DNA of 33,547 nucleotides, taken from contig JAIPIM010000003.1 of assembly GCA_021734725.1 (NCBI GenBank), positions 1 to 33,547 of the forward strand, written 5' to 3'. The first letter of the stretch is position 1, and the number at the start of each line of letters is the position of its first letter. The notes beneath the pieces are model-generated. The model was not told the DNA's origin. It worked only from the letters and a program-made list of their open reading frames with translations, and searched no databases. This document shows, piece after piece, positions 1-8,544 of this stretch. This DNA is from Minisyncoccota bacterium. Lineage in GTDB: Bacteria > Verrucomicrobiota > Lentisphaeria > Oligosphaerales > MVZH01. The position numbers and the translations under genes were made by a program.

Positions 1-1
1 G

Positions 2-484
2 CCGGGTGCTGCGTACGGACCCGCCAAACAATGGCCCGTAGACAACTTCAGACAGGTGGCGGATGCCTGGACCGCGGAAGGGGGGCGTGTGGTTGTAGTC
101 GGCACGAACGCGGAGCGTGACGCGGCCGTCGAGATTATTGACCCGCGGTCGAACAATCTGAATCTGTGCGGAAAGACGTCCCTCAGCCAACTGATGGCCG
201 TACTTAAAACAGTGGCCCTCTGCGTCGCCAATGACAGCGGCGCCATGCACCTTGCGGCGGGTCTCGGCACGCCCGGAGTCGCCATCTTCGGATCCACCAA
301 TCCAGACGCCACCGGCCCCCTGGGCGCCCCATGGGTCGTGCTGGCCAATCCGCCCGCGTGCGCGCCATGCTTTGCAAGAGAATGCCAACGGCCCGCAAAC
401 AGATACCAGTGTCTGACGGCAATCACGCCCGATCATGTCATGCAGGCCCTGACGTTCCTTGAAAAACGACGACATGTCGCATAG
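2..484 (+). CDS. waaF: ADP-heptose:LPS heptosyltransferase II, C-terminal part (5' end outside window)
   Basis: The reading frame is open from base 2, so this is the C-terminal ~160 residues of a longer gene. It opens with PGAAYGPAKQWP, the nucleotide-sugar site signature of WaaF-type GT-B enzymes in family GT9. It continues with the second signature, NDSGAMHLAAGLGTPGVAIFGSTNP (read from about base 230), and then a Cys pair (CAPCF...ECQ) typical of heptosyltransferase II C-termini. These enzymes add the second L-glycero-D-manno-heptose to the LPS inner core at the cytoplasmic face of the inner membrane. A GTG at 56 could be taken for a start, but the family signature upstream of it is in frame, so the true start lies outside the window. 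WaaF versus another GT9 member is the main uncertainty. The gene is not obviously linked to the restriction-modification genes that follow. Confidence 0.85.
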   Translation, partial: PGAAYGPAKQWPVDNFRQVADAWTAEGGRVVVVGTNAERDAAVEIIDPRSNNLNLCGKTSLSQLMAVLKTVALCVANDSGAMHLAAGLGTPGVAIFGSTNPDATGPLGAPWVVLANPPACAPCFARECQRPANRYQCLTAITPDHVMQALTFLEKRRHVA

Positions 485-502
485 GAAAGTGCGAAGTTTC
501 AA

Positions 503-524
503 GTCGGACTTAGGCGGCATGAAA
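503..524 (+). repeat. Single arm of a dispersed palindromic element, 18 bases after waaF
   Basis: The 22 bases read GTCGGACTTAGGCGGC followed by ATGAAA. They match the left arm of the palindrome at 12813-12875 at 19 of 22 positions, and share GTCGGACTTAG with the palindrome at 14407-14463. No matching second arm is visible downstream, so this looks like a decayed or solo copy. The ATG inside it opens a 28-codon frame that ends on the mod start codon. Confidence 0.45.
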
Positions 525-553
525 TTGATTTTGACCACCAGAACCGTTATCTT
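525..553 (+). promoter_or_regulatory. Possible sigma70-type promoter for mod
   Basis: TTGATT (525-530) and TATCTT (548-553) are separated by 17 bases, each matching 4 of 6 consensus positions. The position, about 50 bases before the mod ATG at 602, is right for the restriction-modification operon. It is a motif match only, with no experimental support. Confidence 0.3.
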
Positions 554-601
554 TCCGCTCACCTTGAGGACGCCGATCTTGCTTGTTCCGGAAGGATACG
601 A

Positions 602-2620
602 ATGAACACTACAAAGACATCTGTTGACCGCATGTCCCCCGCGCCGAATACCGAACGCATCGAGCAGTTAAAACGGCTTTTCCCGGAGATCGAATGCGAG
701 GGAAAGATCAATTTTGATACGCTTCGCGAGCTGCTGGACGGCGGGGTGGATGATCGTCCCGAGCGGTATTCGTTCTCGTGGGCCGGAAAACGAGACGCTA
801 TCCGGCTTCTGTCCGCCTCGAGCCGCGCGACGCTGATGCCGGATAGGGATGAGTCACTCGATTTCGACACCACGCAGAACCTGTTTATCGAGGGAGACAA
901 CCTCGAAGCACTGAAGCTGCTCTACAAGTCCTATTTCGGACGGGTCAAGATGATCTATATCGACCCGCCGTACAACACCGGCAACGATTTCGTCTACCCC
1001 GACAACTACCGCGATCCGCTCGATACCTACCTGCAACTGACCGGACAGCGCGACGCCGAGGGCAACCTGCTCACCAGCAACACTGACACCGGCGGCCGCT
1101 ACCACTCCGCCTGGCTCTCGATGATGTACCCCCGCCTCTTCCTCGCCCGTCAACTTCTGCGCGAGGACGGCGTGATCTTCATCTCGGTCGATGACCACGA
1201 AGTCCACAACCTGCGGTTACTCATGAACGAGATTTTCGGGGAGGAGAATTTCGTGGCAACTTTCGTGCGACGAAGGCGGATGGCAACGGCGATGCGGGGG
1301 GAGCCGATTTCGCCAGATCATGAATATGCAGTGTGTTTTGCCAGATCTCGCCAAGCCGTGTGCTTGTTCGGCTCCCTCGCCTCGGTTGGCGATTACCCGC
1401 ATGAAGATGATAAGGGGAAATACAGGAGCACGGACTTAACTGTAGGGATGACAAAGGAAATGCGTCCAAATCAGTGGTTCGAATTGGTTAATCCGCAAAC
1501 AGGCAAGAAATACTCACCCCCGCTTGGTCGGGTATGGAGATTCGAACCAGGTACTATGGCAAGGCATGTGAATGAGCAAAACATCATTTGGCCAGACGAG
1601 AAACCAGACAGCAATATGACCCGTCCAAGGTTCAAAACGCGGTTCGATGATGCCAAAGAGAAGCCCGTGTCAACTTGGATAGCGAAAGAGAAAGACTCAG
1701 GCAATGAAGTTCGCACCTTGAACGGCGCGCTAAATCAGGAAGCCACAAAGGAACTACGGGGAATATTTGGCGAGCAAATACTGGAGTATCCCAAGCCAGT
1801 ATCGCTGCTGGAATCCCTAGTGCAGTGCGGCACGCGTGACAAAGACATCATCATGGATTTCTTCGCCGGTTCAGCCACCACGGCACAAGCAGTCCTGGAG
1901 CTGAACCGAGAGGACGGCGGCAATCGCCGGTTCATCATGGTGCAATTGCCCGAGCGCCTGGAGAAACCGGTACAGCTCGATAATGGCGCGGAGTTGTGTA
2001 CCATCGCGGACATCGGCAAGGAACGCATCCGGCGGGTGGTCGAGAAGATGCAGTCCGAGCGCGAGGGCGAACTTGATCTGTCCGAGCGCGAGACACCGGA
2101 GGATCTGGGATTCCGCGTCTACAAACTGGCCGAGTCCAACTTCCGTCAGTGGGAGGAAAGTCAGAGTTCCGCGTTCACGCGGCAGTTGGAGCAAGCTTCA
2201 GCGAGCGGCTCGGCGGACGCGTCCGATGCGGCAGAAAGCGCTGCCACCCCCTCGGATCCCAAGTCAACCGGAAACACACCTGACAGCGCCGATCTGATCA
2301 AGCAGATGGCGCTGTTCACCGATCCCCTGGTCGACGGCTGGAAGCCCGAGGACGTCATCACTGAAATGACCCTCCGGGAGGGACTCAGCCTGACATCGAT
2401 CATCGAGCGAGTCGACGACATTGCGGAGGCAACCGTCTACCGCGTCACCGACCCCGCCAAGGAGCAGTCATTCACCATCTGCCTCGACGACACCCTCCGC
2501 CTCGAATCCCTGGCGCCGCTCGGCCTGACGCGCGACGACCTGTTCATCTGCCGCGACATCGCTCTCGACGACGAAACCGCCGCCAACCTCGCCCTGCAAT
2601 GCCGGCTGAAGGTGATATGA
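602..2620 (+). CDS. mod: Type III restriction-modification system, Mod DNA-methyltransferase subunit
   Basis: The 672-residue protein is an N6-adenine (beta-class) methyltransferase. Motif IV, DPPYNTG, is at residues 121-127 and the SAM-binding motif DFFAGSATTAQAV comes near residue 419. The motif order IV-then-I and the following LNREDGGNRRFIMVQLPE block are typical of type III Mod proteins. Residues ~210-390 lie between the motif blocks and should be the target-recognition domain; their DNA is AT-richer than the flanks. In type III systems Mod methylates one strand of an asymmetric site and also supplies site recognition to Res. The ATG at 602 has GGAAGG at 590-595; an in-frame ATG at 632 is a weaker alternative. 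The matching Res gene lies 3.2 kb downstream, separated from mod by a second methylase and a PIN gene. The family call is firm; the site specificity cannot be read from sequence. Confidence 0.93.
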   Translation: MNTTKTSVDRMSPAPNTERIEQLKRLFPEIECEGKINFDTLRELLDGGVDDRPERYSFSWAGKRDAIRLLSASSRATLMPDRDESLDFDTTQNLFIEGDNLEALKLLYKSYFGRVKMIYIDPPYNTGNDFVYPDNYRDPLDTYLQLTGQRDAEGNLLTSNTDTGGRYHSAWLSMMYPRLFLARQLLREDGVIFISVDDHEVHNLRLLMNEIFGEENFVATFVRRRRMATAMRGEPISPDHEYAVCFARSRQAVCLFGSLASVGDYPHEDDKGKYRSTDLTVGMTKEMRPNQWFELVNPQTGKKYSPPLGRVWRFEPGTMARHVNEQNIIWPDEKPDSNMTRPRFKTRFDDAKEKPVSTWIAKEKDSGNEVRTLNGALNQEATKELRGIFGEQILEYPKPVSLLESLVQCGTRDKDIIMDFFAGSATTAQAVLELNREDGGNRRFIMVQLPERLEKPVQLDNGAELCTIADIGKERIRRVVEKMQSEREGELDLSERETPEDLGFRVYKLAESNFRQWEESQSSAFTRQLEQASASGSADASDAAESAATPSDPKSTGNTPDSADLIKQMALFTDPLVDGWKPEDVITEMTLREGLSLTSIIERVDDIAEATVYRVTDPAKEQSFTICLDDTLRLESLAPLGLTRDDLFICRDIALDDETAANLALQCRLKVI

Positions 2621-2653
2621 GTACAATCTGCTTTGCCGTTTTTGGCAACACAC

Positions 2654-2682
2654 TTGCATGCGCTAATAAAAAGCAGTATTAT
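2654..2682 (+). promoter_or_regulatory. Candidate promoter for the second methylase-PIN-res unit
   Basis: TTGCAT (2654-2659) lies 17 bases before TATTAT (2677-2682, 5 of 6 matches to the -10 box) in a locally AT-rich 100-base gap after mod. It would start transcription about 30 bases before the ATG at 2721. If real, the downstream three genes can be expressed separately from mod. The -35 box is poor. Confidence 0.4.
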
Positions 2683-2720
2683 TACTCGGCAACCATTGAG
2701 GAGAATCATTCGAGTTCAGC

Positions 2721-5306
2721 ATGAAGTCTAAAATGACAATTCATGAACCTGCGGACGTAATCCCGTTCCTGAAACGCTGCGGCTACTCCCCCCGCAATAT
2801 CCGGCGGGATTATAGCTTCGGTGATTCGGCTCCCGTCCCGGTGGCGGCGTTTGCCCACGAGCCCTGCGATGCCCGAACAGCATGCATTGCAGTCACGGCA
2901 GGCGGAAACGATCCGGAGGCAACGGTGGCGGATCTCCGCAAGCTCGGGGCGCCGGTTGTATTCGTGGTTGGCCATCAGGAGTTTCAGTGGTGGCAGCCAG
3001 GCGCAGAAACCGACAAGCTTCGCCACTCGTATGCGTCGGCACAGGCAGTGAAAGAACTTGACGTGCATCGGGACAAATTGGGGCCGGAGCAACTTTTCCG
3101 GGCCAAGAATTTCGGACGGCAACATCCGAGCTATCAACTCGAGTTCGTTGATCTCGGCCTGTTGCCTTTCGCCGAGAACCAAATGGGAGATACGCTCAGC
3201 TCTCTGATCGAAGATGTCATACAAAGCGTTTGGCGGCAATTGCCGACGCAGAAGGATGAGGGGGCAAAATCCAGGCAATTCCGGAGCCTTTTCGAGACCC
3301 TTTTTCATGTCCTCGCCGGAAAAATCCTTCATGATAAAGAGGTTTCGGGATTCAAACAACTCGACACATCTGATGCCTTCCAGACAATCCAGCGTGTAAG
3401 ACGTCACTATGGCCAAAACCGGTCCCCGCTTGGCGTTGGGAGACTGCCGCAAGAGGTTTTGGTCGAACTGGCTCACCGCATTTCGCAGTTAAGCTCCTTG
3501 TCGAACCTAACAACGGAGACTCTCGGTGCCGTCTATGAGAAGACCCTGGTATCCAAGCAGAACCGTAAACTTTTGGGCATTCACAGCACACCCTCATACC
3601 TGATCGACTACATTGTGTGGGATCTGGTTGACTGGATCGCCGAGATACCCGCGGACCGTCGTCACGTTTATGAACCTTGTTGCGGCCATGCCGGTTTTCT
3701 TGTTGGCGCGATGCGGATGCTGCGGGACTTGTTACTTGGGGAAACACCCTCCATAGATGTAACTGAGCACGACTACCTTCGGGAGCACCTGCACGGGTTA
3801 GAGCTTGATCCGTTTGCCATGGAAATCGCCCGTCTGGGGCTTACTCTTGCCGACGTGCCGAATCCGAACGGCTGGAACTTGAGGCGCGACAACGTTTTTG
3901 CGGCGCAATGGCCCGGCCCCCGAGACCCGGTCCCCGGCATTGTTTTCATGAATCCCCCGTTCGAGAATTTCAAGAAACAGGATCGCGCGGAGTTAGCAAA
4001 CGCCTCGCTTGAGTATCGGAACAAAGCCGCGGAAATATTCTCCCGCCTTGTCAGGCGTCTGCAGCCCGGCGGCGTTTTCGGTGTGGTTCTACCCGAGACT
4101 CTACTTCACAACAAAGAAACCGCGTCGCTTCGGGAACGACTATGCACTGAATTCGAGTTGCGGGAGATCACCCTGTTCCCCGATAAAGTCTTCAATTTCT
4201 CGGACGCCGAATCCGCGGTGCTTCTCGGGCGCCGCAAGAAACCGAAAGCCAATACGGTCCGGGTCAACAGGGTGGACAACCGGGACCTGGATAGCTTCCG
4301 CAAACATCAGGCGCCGTCCGACCGACAGGAATGCTCGCAGCAACGGTTCCGGGAACAGCCCGGGTTTGACCTCAGAATTCCGAGGCTCGATGCCGTTTGG
4401 CAGGAGCTGGAGTACAAGCCGCGATTGAAATCAATCGTAGAAGGAGGGCAAGGTCTCACTTATGTGGCGGAGAAAGAACTTCCGGCGAAAGCCCATGCTG
4501 TAGCCGATCATCCATTCGAAGGTGCTGTGCCCGGTTTCACGAACCCGGGACGCAACGTGATGCTGCACCAACTCCCGCGTGAGCATCGGATGTCCTTGGA
4601 TCCAGAATTGATCGCCGCTCCCAGATGGGGAACCGCCATAGGGCAACCGCAGGTTCTTTTGAACTACGCCCCCGTAAGACGTGGCCCCTGGCGACTCAAA
4701 GCTTTGATTGATCGGGAAGGGCACGCGGTGACAAGCCGCTTCCTGGTTTTTCGGCCCACAGACAAGAGGATACCACTCGATTTCATTTGGGCATTGCTGA
4801 ACTCTCCGGTAGGCAACGCGTTTGCATATTGTCACTTAGGCAAGCGCGACAACCTCTCTGGGACTATGCTTAATATGCCTGTGCCGCGTATTACTGAAGA
4901 GGCCATGGCAGCAGTAACGTGGAAAGTCTGCGAGTACTTTGAAGCAGCAGCGGGGCGGGCGAATTCATTAAGAGCAGAAAGCGAACCAAAACAGCTTCAA
5001 GATTTGCTCCTGCGAATTGACGCCGAGATTCTGCGACTTTACAATCTCCCGCCACGATTAGAGCGGCAGGTTTTGGACCTCTTTCGCGGCCATGAGCGCG
5101 TAGGCGTACCCTTCGTTTTCACCGAGTATTTCCCGCCAGATTTCGGACCATTTATCCCTCTGCATGAGTATCTGTCCCCGGATTACAAACGGGCTACAGC
5201 CGGCGAGCTGCGCAAACGGCTTCGTTCCTTTGACGATCCAGACATTTCAAAAGCGCTGCAGATTGCATGTGAAGCATTCACGCTGGACGAGGAGAATCAA
5301 TCGTGA
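2721..5306 (+). CDS. N6-adenine DNA methyltransferase (HsdM/type IIG-like) inside the type III R-M locus
   Basis: The 861-residue protein has a gamma-class adenine methylase core. The SAM motif EPCCGHAGFL is at residues 318-327 and the catalytic NPPF at 411-414, preceded by LGIHSTPSYLIDYIV as in N6_Mtase (PF02384) proteins. The C-terminal ~350 residues look like a target-recognition region. Residues ~20-95 have the layout of an HsdR/type IIG N-terminal nuclease fold (hydrophobic strands ending in VVFVVGHQEFQWW), but the place where an E-x-K strand would be expected reads ACIAVTAGG, so nuclease activity is not supported. It follows mod by 100 bases with its own possible promoter, and its stop overlaps the PIN start (GTGA). 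The best ribosome-binding site, GAGGAG at 2698-2703, is rather far from the ATG. Whether it modifies host DNA alone or works with Mod and Res is unknown. Confidence 0.85.
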   Translation: MKSKMTIHEPADVIPFLKRCGYSPRNIRRDYSFGDSAPVPVAAFAHEPCDARTACIAVTAGGNDPEATVADLRKLGAPVVFVVGHQEFQWWQPGAETDKLRHSYASAQAVKELDVHRDKLGPEQLFRAKNFGRQHPSYQLEFVDLGLLPFAENQMGDTLSSLIEDVIQSVWRQLPTQKDEGAKSRQFRSLFETLFHVLAGKILHDKEVSGFKQLDTSDAFQTIQRVRRHYGQNRSPLGVGRLPQEVLVELAHRISQLSSLSNLTTETLGAVYEKTLVSKQNRKLLGIHSTPSYLIDYIVWDLVDWIAEIPADRRHVYEPCCGHAGFLVGAMRMLRDLLLGETPSIDVTEHDYLREHLHGLELDPFAMEIARLGLTLADVPNPNGWNLRRDNVFAAQWPGPRDPVPGIVFMNPPFENFKKQDRAELANASLEYRNKAAEIFSRLVRRLQPGGVFGVVLPETLLHNKETASLRERLCTEFELREITLFPDKVFNFSDAESAVLLGRRKKPKANTVRVNRVDNRDLDSFRKHQAPSDRQECSQQRFREQPGFDLRIPRLDAVWQELEYKPRLKSIVEGGQGLTYVAEKELPAKAHAVADHPFEGAVPGFTNPGRNVMLHQLPREHRMSLDPELIAAPRWGTAIGQPQVLLNYAPVRRGPWRLKALIDREGHAVTSRFLVFRPTDKRIPLDFIWALLNSPVGNAFAYCHLGKRDNLSGTMLNMPVPRITEEAMAAVTWKVCEYFEAAAGRANSLRAESEPKQLQDLLLRIDAEILRLYNLPPRLERQVLDLFRGHERVGVPFVFTEYFPPDFGPFIPLHEYLSPDYKRATAGELRKRLRSFDDPDISKALQIACEAFTLDEENQS

Positions 5307-5824
5307 GGGGATGGCTGCTTGACACCAATATTCTGCGATCACTGACTGATCGTAAACATGAACACCATAATGCTGTTGCCGCCCGCCTGCAGGAAATACC
5401 CTCAACAGAGCCGGTGTATGTTTCTGCGGTAACCGCTGGGGAAGTCGAGTACGGCATCCGGTGCTACCCCAAGATGCCGTCGGAAAAGAAGCATCTATTG
5501 CGCTTTGTGCTGGACGATTTTCTCCTCCTAACGATCACGGAGAATACCAAAGCCCCATACGCTTCAATACGTGCCAAGCTCTTCGAAAACACAATCAAGA
5601 AGGGGAAGAAAGGCATGCGCCCTGAGCAGATCGTCGATCCGGTAACATCCCTCCGCCTGGGAGTGCAAGAGAATGATATCTGGATCACGGCCCAGGCGGT
5701 TGAGCGCGGCCTCACGCTGGTCACGCATGACAGGAAGATGCAGCGTTTGTGGGAAGCTGCAAATGGTGACTTGCGGGTGGCGGATTGGGGCGATCCTGAG
5801 TTTGCCTGGCCGGAGAATGGATAG
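5303..5824 (+). CDS. PIN-domain ribonuclease (VapC-like), no antitoxin visible
   Basis: The 173-residue protein begins MRGWLLDTNIL, the classical PIN opening. The acidic metal-binding set appears intact: D7, E47 in AGEVEYG, D125 in ENDIW and D143 in LVTHD. PIN proteins of this type are Mg2+-dependent RNases, often VapC toxins. It is longer than a usual VapC (~130 residues), partly through a Lys-rich stretch near residues 97-110. No VapB-like small gene precedes it; the upstream neighbour is the 861-residue methylase, whose TGA lies inside the GTGA start. The res gene follows within 3 bases. This strict coupling suggests it acts with the restriction-modification genes, possibly as an effector. 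That role is inference, and it could be a passenger RNase. The GTG start is supported by the overlap and by the family opening. Confidence 0.85.
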   Translation: MRGWLLDTNILRSLTDRKHEHHNAVAARLQEIPSTEPVYVSAVTAGEVEYGIRCYPKMPSEKKHLLRFVLDDFLLLTITENTKAPYASIRAKLFENTIKKGKKGMRPEQIVDPVTSLRLGVQENDIWITAQAVERGLTLVTHDRKMQRLWEAANGDLRVADWGDPEFAWPENG

Positions 5825-5827
5825 TTG

Positions 5828-8530
5828 ATGCATCTCCAATTTGACGCCAATCAAGAGTATCAGATTGCCGCGATCGAGGCTGTGGCGGATTTATTTGACG
5901 GGCAGCCGCGGGTCGATGCCGCGATGGATTTCTCGCTGTCCGCCGGGTTTGCCGCGGTTGCGAATCGGTTGGAGCTTTCCGAGGATGCGTTGTTGCAGAA
6001 CCTGGCCGGCGTTCAACAAGCGAACGGCATCCCGCCGGAGGAAGCGCTGCAATGGATCGCCGATGAAATCACAACAGCCGACGGCACCGAGCAGGTGCAG
6101 TTCGCGAATTTCTCGGTCGAGATGGAGACGGGGACGGGCAAGACGTATGTCTACATCCGTACCGCGCTGGAACTGTTTCAGCGGTACGGGTTCCGCAAGT
6201 TTATCATTGTCGTTCCCTCGGTAGCCATCCGCGAGGGCGTGCTCAAGACGTTCCAGATAACCCGTTCTCATCTGACCGGCCTCTATGACAACCTCCCATA
6301 CCGGTTCACGGTATACGATTCCTCGAACTTGTCTCAGGTCCGCCAGTTCGCGCTCTCGGACAGTGTCGAGTTCATGATCATGACCATCGACTCGTTCAAC
6401 AAAGCATCGAACGTGATCCGGCAAAGCACCGATCATCTGCAGGGCGAGACGCCGATCCATCTTTTGCAGGCAACCCGTCCCGTTCTGGTCCTGGACGAAC
6501 CGCAGAACATGGAAAGCGAATTGCGTATCAAGGCCCTGGCCAATCTCAACCCGCTCTTCGCCCTGCGGTACAGCGCCACCCACCGGAATCCCTACAATCT
6601 CGTCCACCGCCTCACGCCGTACGAAGCATACCGGCAGGGGCTGGTGAAACAGATCGAGGTGGCCGGGATCGAAGAACGGAATGAAAATCAGGCGTTTCTC
6701 CGACTCGATGGATTCAAGACAACGGCGAATACTGTTGCCGCCAGGCTTGCGGTTCACAAGCTCATGAAAGACGGGACGGTCAAAGAGAAAGTGGTGACGG
6801 TCAAGCCCGGGGATTCCCTCGCAGACAAAGCCAACCGCAGCGAATATGGCGAGTTCATGGTAGAAGAGATCGATGCCGGCTTGTGCGTGGTCCGCTTCAG
6901 CAACCGGATGGAGCTGAGCAAGGGCGAAACGCACGGCCCGGACAAGGAGGCCATATTCCGGGAACAGATCCGCTACACGGTTGAGCGGCATTTCCGAAAA
7001 CAGAAACAACTCGCACCGCACGGCATCAAGGTGTTGTCGCTGTTCTTCATTGATCGCGTCTCGAACTACCGCAACGAGAATGGGGAAGACGGCCTGATCC
7101 GGGGCCTTTTCGACGAAACCTTCAATGAGGCGAAAGCGTACTACCCGGAATGGCAGTCCAAAGCCCCTGGGGACGTTCAGGCGGCGTATTTCGCACAAAA
7201 ACGAAAGCGCGGAGGCGACACCATTCTCGAAGACAGCACCACCGGCGAGGCCAAGAAGGATATCGAGGCGTACGACTTGATCATGCGGGACAAGGAGCGC
7301 CTCCTGTCATTCGATGAATCCACCTGCTTCATCTTCTCGCATTCAGCACTTCGTGAGGGGTGGGATAATCCGAACGTATTTCAGATATGCACTCTGAACC
7401 AGAGCGTCTCCGAAATGCGCAAGCGCCAGGAGATCGGTCGCGGTGTCCGTCTTGCCGTGAACCAGGACGGTTTGCGGGTTCGCGAAGACGGCATCAACAT
7501 TCTCACGGTGGTCGCGAACGAAAGCTATCAAAAATATTGCGACCGCTACCAGACCGAACTGGCGGACGAAGTCGACGGGGCCAGCCTTCCCCCGAAACCG
7601 TCAAATGCTCGCAAGAAAATTACGGCCCGTTTGCGGAAGCAGTATATGCTCAAGCCCGCGTTCAAAGAGCTTTGGGAACGAATCAAGCACAAGACCCGGT
7701 ACGCCGTGAAGATCGACACGGAGAAGCTTATTGAAGACGTACTGGATGTACTGGACCAAACCGACATCCGTGCCCCGGAGATCGCGGTTTCCACCGCCCG
7801 GATGCAAGTTGACGGCCGGAAAGATGAGCTGCGGGCCATCAAGATCGGCGAGAAACGCGGCGCTTGGCCGAACAGTTCGACGAAAGCTCAAACCAATATT
7901 GTTGAATTGATGAATGACCTGATGCAACGCACAACGCCGCCGATGCGGCTGACACGCCGCACGCTGCTTGAAATCTTTCGCCGCACTCGGAACCGCAACG
8001 AAGCAGCGCGCAACCCCCATGAGTTCGCGGCCACTGCAGTCCAGATCATAAAACAGAAGCTCACTGACCAGTTGATTGACGGAATCCAGTATGAGCGTAT
8101 CCATGACTGGTACCGCATGGAACAGTTCGAGAACGAAATCGAAAGCTGGGAAGAGTATGCCGTTCCCGCTGACCGGTCGCTTTATGACCACGTGATTTCC
8201 GATTCCGACATCGAGAAGCAATTCGTTCAGGATATGGAACGGAGAGATGACGTAAAACTCTACATCAAGCTGCCCGGCTGGTTTACGGTTCAAACCCCCA
8301 TCGGTCAGTACAATCCCGACTGGGCAGTGGTCATCGAACCGCGAGATGAGTTCGGCAATCCCACAGAAGAAGAAATGCTGTACCTGGTAAGCGAGACCAA
8401 GGGGACCGGTAACCTGGACAAACTTCGCCCCGATGAACAACGGCGAATACACTGTGGCAAACGCCATTTCGAAAATACACTCCACATTCCTTACCGCGTC
8501 GTAGCGAACGCCGGACAATTACACGGCTAG
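5828..8530 (+). CDS. res: Type III restriction enzyme, Res subunit (SF2 helicase plus nuclease)
   Basis: About 900 residues. The helicase part shows Walker A ETGTGKT (residues 100-106), the type III variant Walker B DEPQNM (near 224), YSATH (motif III), FIFSHSALREGWDNPN (motif V region) and RQEIGRGVRL (motif VI, near 533). The C-terminus keeps the nuclease signature: PD near residue 831 and ETK near 856, a PD-(D/E)-x-K site. Res uses ATP to move or switch along DNA from Mod-bound sites and cuts beside them when two sites meet. Nothing looks truncated. A TTG at 5825 immediately precedes the ATG at 5828; both are within reach of GGAG near 5812, and I chose ATG. The gene follows the PIN stop by 3 bases and ends 14 bases before a convergent gene. 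Confidence 0.93.
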   Translation: MHLQFDANQEYQIAAIEAVADLFDGQPRVDAAMDFSLSAGFAAVANRLELSEDALLQNLAGVQQANGIPPEEALQWIADEITTADGTEQVQFANFSVEMETGTGKTYVYIRTALELFQRYGFRKFIIVVPSVAIREGVLKTFQITRSHLTGLYDNLPYRFTVYDSSNLSQVRQFALSDSVEFMIMTIDSFNKASNVIRQSTDHLQGETPIHLLQATRPVLVLDEPQNMESELRIKALANLNPLFALRYSATHRNPYNLVHRLTPYEAYRQGLVKQIEVAGIEERNENQAFLRLDGFKTTANTVAARLAVHKLMKDGTVKEKVVTVKPGDSLADKANRSEYGEFMVEEIDAGLCVVRFSNRMELSKGETHGPDKEAIFREQIRYTVERHFRKQKQLAPHGIKVLSLFFIDRVSNYRNENGEDGLIRGLFDETFNEAKAYYPEWQSKAPGDVQAAYFAQKRKRGGDTILEDSTTGEAKKDIEAYDLIMRDKERLLSFDESTCFIFSHSALREGWDNPNVFQICTLNQSVSEMRKRQEIGRGVRLAVNQDGLRVREDGINILTVVANESYQKYCDRYQTELADEVDGASLPPKPSNARKKITARLRKQYMLKPAFKELWERIKHKTRYAVKIDTEKLIEDVLDVLDQTDIRAPEIAVSTARMQVDGRKDELRAIKIGEKRGAWPNSSTKAQTNIVELMNDLMQRTTPPMRLTRRTLLEIFRRTRNRNEAARNPHEFAATAVQIIKQKLTDQLIDGIQYERIHDWYRMEQFENEIESWEEYAVPADRSLYDHVISDSDIEKQFVQDMERRDDVKLYIKLPGWFTVQTPIGQYNPDWAVVIEPRDEFGNPTEEEMLYLVSETKGTGNLDKLRPDEQRRIHCGKRHFENTLHIPYRVVANAGQLHG

Positions 8531-8544
8531 GAGCTAATCAATTC

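Noticed and set aside
5891..7198. A 435-codon open frame antisense to res
   Set aside because: It lies wholly inside the res gene, whose protein shows all helicase motifs. The antisense translation has no recognisable domain and arises from GC-rich codon structure.
602..8530. DISARM or BREX system
   Set aside because: No DrmA/B, PglZ or BrxC-like gene is present; the helicase and first methylase carry type III Res and Mod signatures.
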